Source of the DNA: Cymodocea nodosa
Lineage: Eukaryota > Streptophyta > Magnoliopsida > Alismatales > Cymodoceaceae
Assembly: GCA_036874045.1 (NCBI GenBank)
Contig: CM072340.1
Span: forward strand, 20,697,001-20,761,000
DNA length: 64,000 nucleotides
Reading direction: 5' to 3'
This document shows positions 13,401 through 24,448 of the stretch, piece after piece (the stretch's first letter is position 1; every line of letters starts with the position of its first letter). A program made the position numbers and the translations under genes. The notes under the pieces were generated by a model. It made no database searches. It saw nothing but the letters and a program-made list of their open reading frames with translations, and was not told the DNA's origin.

Positions 13401-16120
13401 TTGACAAGCACCACCAACCGCGAACAAAATGCAGGATCATAAGAAAAACAAACTTTCTACGTCCTTCAGCAGCGGAGCCGTAATGAGGCATGAATCAGGC
13501 ATCTTCTCACGAAGCATGACAGGGAGCACTTGGGATGAAAGAAGCTGAAACCAACGTCGACGGGAGGAGGAAAGGAGGGAGTTGGGGGACGGAGGAAGGG
13601 AAAGAAATGGTTCTCCTGTGACGCGGGGGGTGGATCCCCATTCATCTCGTCCGTCCATTCAATCGCGGATGGTCGCGATTCGTCCATGGAACCGTCGCTT
13701 TCGGTGCGTCGGCCCGAACAGCTGCTGGATGTATTTTCCCGCGTCGGTTATCATTTTGTCGGTTACGCCAGATTTACAATTGGTTTAGTATCAAGTTATT
13801 AATTTTAACAGAAGATAATGATTGAAATATAAATATCAAGTTTAAGATAAATTAAAAATGTGTAGAAAGATTCCTTTTATATGAATTTATTTTAATTTTT
13901 TAAAATTTGTCCATGTATAATGATCTTCTCAAACACTTCATAGATCTATCGTGAAGTTTTGGAAGTTTACTTGTGAATAACCTTCCTTCCTTCCGTAGAA
14001 TCGAGCTTTTGAAGAACAAGTTCTGTAAACTTGTTTTGTTTCTTGATGCCCAGATTTAAAATAACTTCTGAATTGCATGAGTGACAATATTGCCCATCCC
14101 TTGCTTCTGAATGTTATTTTTGTGATAATTTACTATTGGCTAATTCGTTACCATCAATGAATATTTGTTATATGGTTGAAGACAATATTAGCGTTGTCTT
14201 TTCGTGTGTCCAAAGTTTCTCCCAGAAGCTTGCATTCATGCATGTCTCTCATTTGAGATAGCTTGCCTGCTTGTGCTGTGAGACAACCGTTACGAAAAAG
14301 AAGGCGAAGCCATATTCCAAAATTGCCTTCTCCCAAATTTGTATACATTTCGATCGTAATACGAAAATAAAAACAGCAGCTCCAAGAGAAATAGATTGAA
14401 CATGCTCTTATCGTCTACGTTGCGTATGGCGAAATTTCAAAAAAAAAAAAACTAAGCTGGTGAGAACAATAACAATTAATCTACGGATTACGTGACTTAC
14501 GGCACAAGAGAATCTGAGCGTTACCATTTTGTCGGCAGCGGTGTTGTTTGTTTTTACCAGAATACAAGTTTTAAATATTATTTTTTTTATTAATTTCTGA
14601 ATATCTATTTTTATAATTGATACTTTTTAAATTTATTAAAATTTAACGTTGATTATGAATATTATCACATTCAATTAGTTAACCGAGGTATCACGCAGTT
14701 CAAATGTGTGTCATCCATTGCGCGTTGTAGGAACATCGATCTAGCACGCGGAGATTCGGTACGCCTGCCACTCGGATATTGGACGGACCGTTTACTGGAA
14801 AACGGTAGGCTTTTGCTGCTTCTAAAATATTAGCAAATAGCAACTTTTTATTTTAGTTGAATTTTATTTATTTATTCTTTGTAGACTTCGTAGAAAAGAT
14901 TGCTTTTTATTCCACTTGACGGTAAAACGTCTTCGATTAACCATAAGATTTCAACGTTTTGCCATGAGAATCTAATGAACGAAGCTTTCTTGCTATAAAT
15001 AATTACACAATATTCAAAAGTATTTTATTTGTATCATTTGAAGTTATACATAGTCATGATGTTCTGATCGAAAGAATGTGAAATCTTTTTAGCATTTATT
15101 AAAACCCTAAAATAAGAAAATATAACTTTTTATCAAATCTTTGATGGTAAGTTCATTTAAAAGCAAGTTTTAATATTTATTGCATAACTAATTAGCTGTA
15201 ATCATGGAAGAAAAGGATTTAAATGACTTATCCAGTGAAATTGTGGTTTGAATTATTGTTGTTATTAGCTAATTAACCATAATAACTCAATTGATAAGAA
15301 GAGCATCATTCATAACTCTTACTACAATTTATTGCAATACTAACAAATTACAATGACTTTGTTGTTAAAAAATAATAGTGTGATATTCGTAATTTTTATT
15401 AAAATTTAAATTTAAATAAAGAGAGAAACTAATATAATTATCAACTAAGTTAAAAACTGACATCACCTTCACACGTGTACCGTGAATGACAGCGCATCCG
15501 CTGTTTTGTTTTCAGAGAATAAGAACCAATGAAAATCCCATTTAAACAAAGAAAAAGCGTGCCAGAAAGAATCTGATTATTTTATTTTGAGTCAGAAGCA
15601 TTTAAATTTTTTTTAAAAAAATATAAAATCACATAAGTTGTGTTTAATAAAAAAAACCACCGCCACTTTTCACAGTAATTGCTCAGAGAAAAATAGTTCC
15701 CATAGCTAAATGTAAGTCAAGAACAGAAAGTAGTAAACAACTCTATTGACGTAACCAATGAAATAAAATAGAAGCTAAAATAACAATCAAAGCAATATCA
15801 ACTTCAAGCATCTTTAAATCACAACTCCGATAATAGTGATTTTATATTTATCAAAATTTAAATGTAATGAAAATTACAGATTTCATTATTCACGATTAAT
15901 TAAAATATTGCATTGATTAATGTAACATATCTGCTTATAATTGACCACGGAATCTAATCATACATCACCAAATCCACTGTACACATCTCATTCCTCTACC
16001 TTTATTCTCTTCTCCACCTCGACGTCTCGCGCCAGTTGCCACGAAATGAGAGCTAGAAACCAAACGCAGGTCGCCACCAGTCCCACCTTCCTCTTCTCTC
16101 CTGAAACAACGGCAACAAAA
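13401..16120. other. Intergenic DNA upstream of the BAHD gene, with one GC-rich patch
   Basis: About 13497-13770 is clearly richer in G and C than its surroundings and open in several frames, but none matches a family I know. The rest is AT-rich. The acyltransferase leader and promoter must lie in the last few hundred bases; I see no unambiguous TATA box. Confidence 0.5.
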
Positions 16121-19054
16121 ATGGTTGAGAAGGGCATGGCGATGACCCATGAGAAGCACACAGTGGAGGTACCCGACTGCCACTACCCAAACGAACCAGT
16201 TCTTGTGAAGCCCAAGACGACCACGAGAAGGCACAGCCTCTACCTCTCCAACCTCGACGACCAGAAGTTCCTGAGGTTTTCCATCAAGTACCTCTACGTT
16301 TACGGGAAGGGTGTCGGGGCGGAGCTGCTGAAGGGCGCACTGTCGAGGGCGCTAGTGGAGTACTACCCTTTGGCTGGGAGGCTGAGGAGCTGCGGTGGCG
16401 ACGGGGACAAGCTGGAGGTGGACTGTAATGGGGAGGGCGCCGTATTTGCTGAAGGGCATGTGGAGATGACGGCCGTGGAGTTTCTTGGGGGAGTGGCCAG
16501 GCCTAACAGGTCTTGGAGGAAGCTGCTCTATAAGGTGGAGACCCAAAGCTTCGTTGATGTCCCACCGCTTGTTGTTCAGGTGAGCTTTATTTCTCCATCT
16601 CTCGTATTGTTTTGCCCTGCATCCTCTTCTTCATTTTCTGCTTCTCCTGCATGCCAAAGATAAACGTAATCGATCTTTTCTCTTATCCTTAAAAGAAGAA
16701 ATCCGAAGATTATTACCAACATCAGAAAAGAAAAGGATTTGTCCAGTTTTTCTCCAAATACTTCATGCATTTTCGTCTGCCCTGCATTCTTTGTTTTTTC
16801 ATGACCCTTCTCTGAAGACTTCATTAATAAGTTGTGTTTGCGCACTTCCTTCCTTGCTCATCATGTTTCCGCCTCTCCTACTTCAATTTCGTGTGTAATT
16901 CGCCTTTGATGAATTCTGAGCTGGGTTTGGCTTTTCCTCTCCTTCACTGTTACCGACTCTGTAGAAGAATTCCATGTTCCATATATGCTGTTTTTACTCT
17001 ATTGTCTGGACTGATGGTGGAAAACAACAAAACCCGTTGTCTCATTCGAATTTGATCTGCATTCTTACTTCAGTGTGAGAATCCAGAGATCTCGATGTAC
17101 ATGCACTCTTTCCCAAATCTCGGTTGCTTGGGCTCCACCTCTACCTCAGTGTGAGCAAGTTCTTTTCGTTTATTATATAGATTTCAACTGCGTACCTTTT
17201 TACCTGTTGTTTTGTGCTTTCCATGGTTCCAAATATCAGGAAAACAATTTCTTTCTACTTAGTTCATTTGAAATCGATTTTAGAAATCTTTGTCCACTTA
17301 TAATTGGAAAAAAAAAAATCATTTTATACATCGTTGACATGTCAGGAAAACAGAGAATATTTTAAAGTACCCTGTGATTCGTTTTTTGAAATTTGAGGAA
17401 AAAATTTAATTCCACCGAATTTACTTTTCTTAACACAAATTTTGATTTTTAAATCAAAATAAAAATGGAAAATATTATATATATATATATATATATACAA
17501 TAATAAAAATATTATCATTTTTATTACTTTAAAATCAATGAATAATCAAGATTTTACAAAAAATCTGAGACCCAAAGGATACAAGTCTCCCGGATCCGTC
17601 TCATGCCATTTTTTTCTTCGTTCACACCCCTGCCATTTTCCTCGAATACAAAATGTCCTGTCCTTGACTCTACTAGTAGGTCAATATCTTGGCCCAGGGT
17701 CTAATATTCCAAATTGCAGCGGTAATACAGAAATGGTGGAGATCTGTGCTATTTTTTATTAAGGTGAGATTCGAGCTCAACATTGAAAGTTTTTAGTTAC
17801 CGCTAAGGTCATTATTATTCCATGAGAGCAGATTATTATTTTTGATAACTGTGAAGTGGCTTGCTTTACTGAAATTAATAGGAATTTACTTAGTTTATAT
17901 TTGGTTGTATCACTTAATTCAATTATAATATTTGACAACCAAGTGCAAATTAAACATGAGATTATATACAAAGTAAATTTCGTAATTTAAGCTTACATTA
18001 AATTTGTTCTGTTTCAAAGTAATTATTTTTATAATCAAATTTCAATTAAATATATAGGTGACACATCTGAGCTGCGGCGGCATGATACTTTGCACTGCAA
18101 TCAACCACAGCCTCTGCGACGGCATCGGCACAGCTCAGTTCCTCCATGCCTGGGCCCATTTCGCCATCGAGCCCGACGTCGATCTTCTGACGCACGCCTT
18201 CCATGGCCGTGAAATGCTCAAGCCTCGATTTCCGCCGACGATCCGCAGGGCACACCCCGTGTTCAATCCCTCCAACGCCGATGGTTTGGATTTTGATCTC
18301 CTCCAGTGCCTCCTCTCCCAGGATCTTGTGCCAGTGTTCGTCACCTTCACCCCCGGCGACGTCCTACGTCTCAAGCAGAAGTGTGCTACTTCGCTGAAAT
18401 GTACGTCTTTCGAGGCTCTGGCTTCACATGTGTGGCGTGTTTGGATCAGGTATGTATAAAGCATAGAGGCATCTGCAACTTTCCTGTGGAACATGCTATA
18501 AATCCAACAAAAGAAAGGAAGATCTTGTTTAGCTTTAATTAATATCACTTTTCGACCTCAGATCTCTCGCCCCACCTGCTGAACTCAAGGTGAAGCTCCT
18601 CTTCTCTGTTAACATTCGGGCGCGTCTGTGTCCTCAACTCCCGACGGGTTTCTGCGGCAACGGCTTCGTGCTTGGCTGTGCCGAGACTACGGTGGAAGAC
18701 CTGCTTACCTCCAACCTCGGGCACGCCGTCGAACTGGTGCAAGGCGCAAAGAAAAGCCTGGACGACGAGTACGTGAGGTCCATGGTGGATCTGCTAGAGG
18801 AGAAAAGGTCCGCAAGGCCGGACCTCTCGGCCAGCCTTGTTATCTCTCAGTGGTCGAAGCTGGGTTTGGAGAACCTGGACTTCGGTGGCGGGAAGCCCTT
18901 GCACATGAGTCCTCTGGCCAGTGAGATTTACTGCATATTCTTGCCGGTGGTGGGTGACGTGAACTCGTTCACCGTGCTCATTTCCGTGCCGGAGAAGGTG
19001 GCCGGCAAGGTGGAGTGTGGCCTGAAGGATGCGGCCGTCGGCGAGGGAGAATGA
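16121..19054 (+). CDS. BAHD (HXXXD) acyltransferase, alcohol acyltransferase 9-like
   Basis: Three coding exons, 16121-16579, 18058-18449 and 18562-19054, with GT-AG introns join in frame to a 447-residue cytosolic enzyme, the usual BAHD length. Motifs: N-terminal LYLSNLDDQKFLRFSIKYLY and YYPLAGRLR; catalytic HSLCD (His170, Asp174) just after the first junction; C-terminal DFGGG at 390-394 where the family has DFGWG. Family knowledge: BAHD enzymes move an acyl group from acyl-CoA to an alcohol or amine, with the HXXXD histidine as base. The N-terminal signature recalls proteins annotated as alcohol acyltransferase 9. The ATG at 16121 (AAAATGG context) is preferred over in-frame upstream starts because the family similarity begins there. 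The true substrate is unknown. The 1.5-kb first intron holds an (AT)n tract. Confidence 0.9.
17476..17497. repeat. (AT)n microsatellite in BAHD intron 1
   Basis: An alternating AT run of about 22 bases inside the first intron of the acyltransferase gene. Confidence 0.9.
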
Positions 19055-19676
19055 CGTGGTCAGTTCCGACGTCGTGACTTTTGGTGTCTTATATATTACA
19101 TGTGATTGGATTACGTCAAAGAAAGAATCGTACGTGTGATGTTGATGTTCTTCACCCTTTCAAATTAATAATTATACTATTTTGTGACATTCGATTAATA
19201 TATATTTTATTTGTATGTTGTGAAACGTTATATGTATATCATAAATAAAAAATTTAGATAATTTGGCAATTTTTTATGTAAAATTTTCTTTATAACTTCT
19301 CCCCTACGTTTATCGGTGATTTCATTATATGACTTTTTTATTTAAAGAAGACGCTTATAGGTGGTTAAGATTCAATCAATATTCTAGCAAGCTGCTGCCA
19401 GGGCTAGCTTATCATTTTTTCCGTCGGTTGCAATTTAATATTAGGAGTTCAACAACACATTGAAGTAATAGCAAGCTACAATGTAATTGACCTTTCCTTT
19501 TCTTGTAATTCAAATATAAATAAATAATATCATCAATTTCAAGAAAAAATGAATATGTTGGACGTCAAAGATGAATTTATTAAACTACAATTTATAAAGA
19601 GAAGATTAAACTATAGTTTATGAAACTATAGTCGAAGTTTCAATTCTAGAGTTCTTTTAGAATTTCAAAAGACTAT
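19055..19676. other. 3' flank of the BAHD gene
   Basis: AT-rich DNA between the acyltransferase stop and the Harbinger left end. A candidate AATAAA polyadenylation signal lies at 19244-19249. No other feature seen. Confidence 0.5.
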
Positions 19677-19679
19677 TAA

Positions 19680-19696
19680 GGGGATATTTGTGCATC
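19680..19696 (+). repeat. Left terminal inverted repeat of the Harbinger element
   Basis: GGGGATATTTGTGCATC, preceded by the TAA target duplication. Related subterminal copies follow near 19789 and 19831, each TTTGTGCA- or TTTGTACA-like followed by an AAAATGACGAAA or AAAATGATGAAA block. They may be transposase binding sites. Confidence 0.88.
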
Positions 19697-20011
19697 TAGA
19701 AAATGACGAAAAGAAATGACGAAAAATTATGAAAAACATCGGAAATGAAAATAACAGAAATTAACGGAAAATTTATAAAAAATAAGAGTATTTGTGCACG
19801 TAACATAAAATGACGAAATTTGAAAAATATGTGTTTGTACATGTAATATAAAATGATGAAAAATTATAAAATGTAAACTATGTATGCTTGTTCACATATT
19901 AGAAAATATTGAAGACTAACTCAATTCAATATTTATTGTTCATGTTTGGAAGATAGAGAATAAGAAAATTTGTCATAAATAATACAAGATAGTTACAACA
20001 TAAAATACATA

Positions 20012-21502
20012 TCACATCTTTCTATTGTTATACATATCTCTCATAATATTGGTACGTATTGTATTAGCAATTTGTTTTCTATAATCCTGACTTGATTCAA
20101 TAGTAGCAGATGTAACTTCTTTTGTAAAAGTTTGTTGAACATTATCATCTGGTATTCCTTGTAATTCTTCTTGCTCATCTTCAAGTAAATCTGTTTTATC
20201 TACTTTCCGAATAAAATTGTGAACTAAAAAATATGCCAATACAATCTTTCCTTGTGTTTCAAAAGGAAATGGCGTATAACCTTGTAAAATTGAGAATTGA
20301 TGTTTGATTATTTCAAATGTATGTTCAATTACTGTCATTAACTGTGAATACCTATAATTGAAATTTTCAATTGCATTCATTGGAAGTCTATTAGCATTAT
20401 AATCATTCAAGTGATATCTTGCACCTCGAAATGGTACAATAAATTCTGGCCTATTAGGAAAACCAGCATCTCCCAAGTAATATTTACTTGTAATTTATAC
20501 AGAAGTTTTGAATATAATGTTAGAAACATTAATTCTACAATTTCTACTATACATAAGTATTCACATTATTTTTATTAGTATCATACTTGATGGAATTTTA
20601 AAAGCATTACGTCAAGAAAGTGCATCATGAAGAATACGAGCATCAACTGCTGATACTTCCCATCCACTAAAAACATAAATAATTTCCATATCAAAATTAC
20701 ATGCTGTTAATACATTTTGTGATAATTCACCTTTTTTATTCCTCCAACATGCAGTTTCTTCACCATAAATTGTAGCCTTGACATGAGTACCATCAATTGC
20801 TCCAATGCAATCCTAAAAAAAAAAAGAATATACATAATAAAGACCACTACATAGTAAAGAAGACATTGAAATATAACATTAACTCACCTTGAAATAAGGA
20901 TAAACATGACGATCATTTTGAATTCGTGTTGGTGTTGATGATTCTTGCTTAGCTAATAGTTTATATCCTACTTTTAAAATTCCATTCAACATTTCATTGA
21001 AGTATGTACTAATTATCCAACCAGATTGACGAAAGCGTTTAGTACTTACACCATATCTTTGATTTTGCCCAATTGTAACTAAAAATATTGCCACATTTTC
21101 TTCCACATTCATACATCTACTATCTTGCACTACCTCTTCACGTCTCAAAAAACTACAAAAGTGGAAGAATACATGTTAATTCATTCTATAAATTTTCCTG
21201 CAATTATATACTTGATTAGGTAAAGATGGATTTAATAACGTAGTAATGTATTCTTGTCCTTCTTTGCTGTATATTCTAGAAGTACTCCTTGCAACATAAT
21301 TCGCACCACTTGCAAAAGTGGTTATGAATTTCCATGCTTTCATCAGATATAAGAGTATTTGTTCTTGTTCTGCCTTTTCCTCTTCCATAAGTGCTTTTAG
21401 AAGTTTCATGTTTGCATTTGTGTCCATTTGTAGTAGGTAAAAATACCTACAAAAAAAAACCAGATAGACAATAATATTTACATCAGATGATGACAATAAC
21501 AA
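20012..21502 (-). pseudogene. Harbinger (HARBI1-like) DDE transposase, degraded
   Basis: Minus-strand pieces assemble in order into a Harbinger nuclease: an N-terminal helix region with VEENVAIFLVTIGQNQR and STKRFRQSGWIIS, then GAIDGTH (first catalytic Asp at 20792-20794), SGWEVSAVDARIL, GDAGFPNRP (second Asp, 20468-20470) and IEHTFEIIK (Glu, 20324-20326). A 75-base intron (20813-20887) with good splice signals joins YPYFK to DCIGAIDG. The catalytic triad survives, but an in-frame TGA at 20612-20614 follows HDALS, where Arg would be expected, and the next junction does not splice cleanly in frame. So this copy is unlikely to make a full transposase. Family knowledge: the protein cuts at the terminal repeats with help from the Myb-like partner. 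Confidence 0.85.
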
Positions 21503-21696
21503 TCTACATTAGAATATAATAAAAATATCTAGTACATCATCAACATACATAACATTAAATAACATGAAACATTATCTTGTACATCATCAATATCAACAAC
21601 ATACATAACATTCAACAACATAATACCACAAACAACATTCATAATAATATCAAGGCCTTAATAACAATGTTTACTGCCTAACATCAACAACATTCT

Positions 21697-22737
21697 TCAT
21701 TTCATATTATGTCTTAACCAAGTTAGTCTCATGTACTGTGGTAAACTTAAAAATATTCTTCTTTTTTGATGATTTTTTAATAACGTCATTGCATTATATA
21801 CTTTATCTTCATTTAGCTCACTTAGTTCAAGCAATGATGGAATAATGTCTAATTCATTTCTTTCTTTATTGTGTTGGAGTCTTAAGAATCCATTTCTTTC
21901 TTCCTCAGCTTTGGCTATACACTCCATTATCTGCATTCTAGTTCTATTACACTCTTTATATTTTGTAAAAATTCTTTCATGTCTATTTCCATATCCCTAA
22001 CTGATGCTGCCATCTTCTCAGATGATTCTGCATGAGGACGAGCTCGTGAGCGCTTCCTTTTGGAATTCAATTTTTGTAAAGGTGGTGTTGACATATCATC
22101 ACTAGATGGTATTGGACACGTGATGTTATTGAAGTTACTGGATAGAGATATGTCATCATTTAAATTAACATCTTCAGACTCATAGAAGTCCATAGGTATT
22201 GCACTTGTTCCTCCTCCAACAACACTTGTCTGAAAAATTAACTTCAACTGCTCATATATTGTACATGACTTTCCTTTCAAGGTGGCACATTCAGGATGAC
22301 TCTACAAATGTAGAAGAAATATAATGAGTACAAAATAAAGTATATATAAAATAATAGAGAAACATATGCATCATAATAATTAAAGTCACCTTCACAAATT
22401 CTTTACAGATTTCATCAGGTACAGATTTATGACCACTTATATAGTCCTATCCCCATATACTTTGATTGGCAATCTTGCTATAATTTTTATACATTTACTG
22501 CCAGGTCTTCAGACGACTATCAATATTTTTTTTCTCTAACCCAACATTTGTTTTCAAATTGTAAGCTTTGATTACTTCAATCCATGTGTCCGCTCTAATC
22601 TTGCCATCAGGTGTTTTGGCGTTTCCTTGATTAATAGTACCATAAAGAAGATTTAAGATCATTTCATCATCTTTCTGACTCCATGTGAAATTTTTCCTTG
22701 ATGTAGTCTTCTTTCTATGACCATTGATTTCTGCCAT
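21697..22737 (-). pseudogene. Harbinger Myb/SANT-like accessory protein, degraded
   Basis: The start at 22737 gives an 80-residue piece with the trihelix/Myb-like signature FTWSQKDDEMILNLLYG and DTWIEVIKAYN. Translation then meets stops. Later blocks, SHPECATLKGKSCTIYEQL and a basic KRKRSRARPHAESSEKMAA segment with C-terminal ELNEDKVYNAMTLL and FLSLPQYMRLTWL, lie in other frames. At least one splice junction (22390 to about 22301) and a frameshift near 21935 are needed to join them. Family knowledge: this protein binds transposon ends and imports the transposase into the nucleus. The lesions indicate an inactive copy. Confidence 0.8.
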
Positions 22738-22993
22738 TGTCTACAAATGTATTATTTGCATAATTAAAATACCTCACAAGTAATTAAGATTGATAGAGAA
22801 ACATAATGTCAAGCATTCAAGTGAAATAGATTAACAGAAAAGAACCAGTAACAATTGATTCTAGGGTTGTAATATTAACATGCAAAAGCAAATATTTGGC
22901 AATTCCAATATTAACAATGCACTAACAAAACATTACAAAATAGAGGGAAGTGGACTATTTGTACTTCCATTCTAAGAAATATTCTACTCTATT

Positions 22994-24082
22994 CTTGGAA
23001 TGACCAAAAACAACACCATAGTCAATAAGATAATTAGTTTTCAACATTACCATCATAAAAAACTAAATATAATTACATTAACATGTAAAAATATTGAATT
23101 ACTTGCATGTCTAATACTGAAAAATCACTTTTAAGTGGTGTATAAGGACGTAGACAAAATGATCTATGAGAAATTGCAAATGTTGAAAGATATATAAGTA
23201 AAAGAATCCATTGGAAATAAGTACTGATTACCTATGCAAGGTAGCTTTCAGAAATTAGGAGAACTGAAATATTTCAAATTCACAAAAAAACAGTACCATC
23301 AATTGCTCATGCATTATCAGCATTTTGGCATGAACATGATATCGATACTTTGCTGGATATTATAATGTTCACAAGGTGTATTCTTGTCTTGGATTTGTCA
23401 AACAGTTAAGAGTACAAGTACAATAGGAATTATAATGTCTATAGCATATGCCTCAATTGTTCACACCTACCACAAATTCAACATTACTTAACAGTGGTGC
23501 AAATGGAAGCAAAGTCTTAATTACCACTAGAGAAGACAATATTGCTGATCAGATGTCTGCTTCTGATCACCATAAAGTGAAACCATTTAGTAGTGAAATA
23601 AGTCATGGTCTTTATTACGTGACAATGTTTTTGAAACATAAAATGAAAAGAACACTAGTGAACACTTAAATGATGTTGGAGACAGTTTCATTATCATTAT
23701 GCAACCAACTTCCTTTAGCCATAAAAGCTATTGCTGGGATAAACATAACAAAGGATAAAGAGAGCAGTTAATGTAAAAAGATTATTTCCAATGATGTATG
23801 GACCCAAATTATATTTGAAAATGATAATAATGTGATGAAAGTCCTATATCTCAGTTAATTCATCTAACAATATTTGTTTATTGTTCATCTAGCAAATCAA
23901 CTAAAGCAATGCTTCATTTATTGTTCATTATTCCCTGAAGATTATATTTTTCAAACAGTTAAGAACTACTGTCATTGTGGATTGCTAAGGGTTTTATGGG
24001 AGATAACGTAACTACTGAATCAATTATAGATATTTTTGATGCACTAGTCAATAGGAAAGCATTACAACTAGATAGACATTAA
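22994..24082 (+). pseudogene. NB-ARC (NLR resistance gene) fragment inside the Harbinger element
   Basis: Frameshifted plus-strand pieces follow NB-ARC order: a possible P-loop remnant near 22994-23030, kinase-2-like CILVLDL near 23377, GSKVLITTR (23505-23531), then HKVKPFSSE, QLPLAIKAIAG (about 23700-23738), LKQCFIYCSLFPEDY (23901-23945) and LWIAKGF (23975-23995), ending at TAA 24080-24082. Spacing resembles a normal NLR, so it seems one decayed NB-ARC domain without introns rather than chance. No LRR region is seen. It lies wholly within the Harbinger terminal repeats, opposite in orientation to the transposon genes. Capture by the transposon is the simplest reading; the P-loop part is weak. 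Confidence 0.75.
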
Positions 24083-24299
24083 CTGAGAAAAGATAACGTA
24101 ACTATTGTCATGCAGATTAACATTATAGGAAGATGGCATAAATTACATTAACATCATCAACATACATAAAACTCTACAGAGCGCAAGAAGACACGATGGG
24201 GGTGAACACTAAATCAAATTACAGGAAGATTGTTTGAAAATTAAATCAATTGAAAACTAAGTAAAATATGGTATTGGAATTTTACCGATTACCTGTGCA

Positions 24300-24448
24300 A
24301 GGAGATGACGCCAATTCTGCGTGATAAATGGGGGTGAAGATGCGCAAGGATGCGACGACGCAAGAAGGACATGGTGCTTCCCTAGTTGCGACGAGGAGGA
24401 CGACGGTGATTCTACGTGATAAATGGGGGTGAAGATGTGCAAGGATGT
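24300..24448. repeat. Minisatellite (about 95-bp unit), left part
   Basis: Two copies of a unit of about 95 bases containing GTGATAAATGGGGGTGAAGA (starts near 24314 and 24409). The array is cut by the Copia-type insertion at 24448 and resumes at 30245. Confidence 0.85.

Noticed and set aside
15941-16120. 60-residue N-terminal extension of the BAHD frame
   Set aside because: No family similarity; the ATG at 16121 has better context and gives the standard N terminus.
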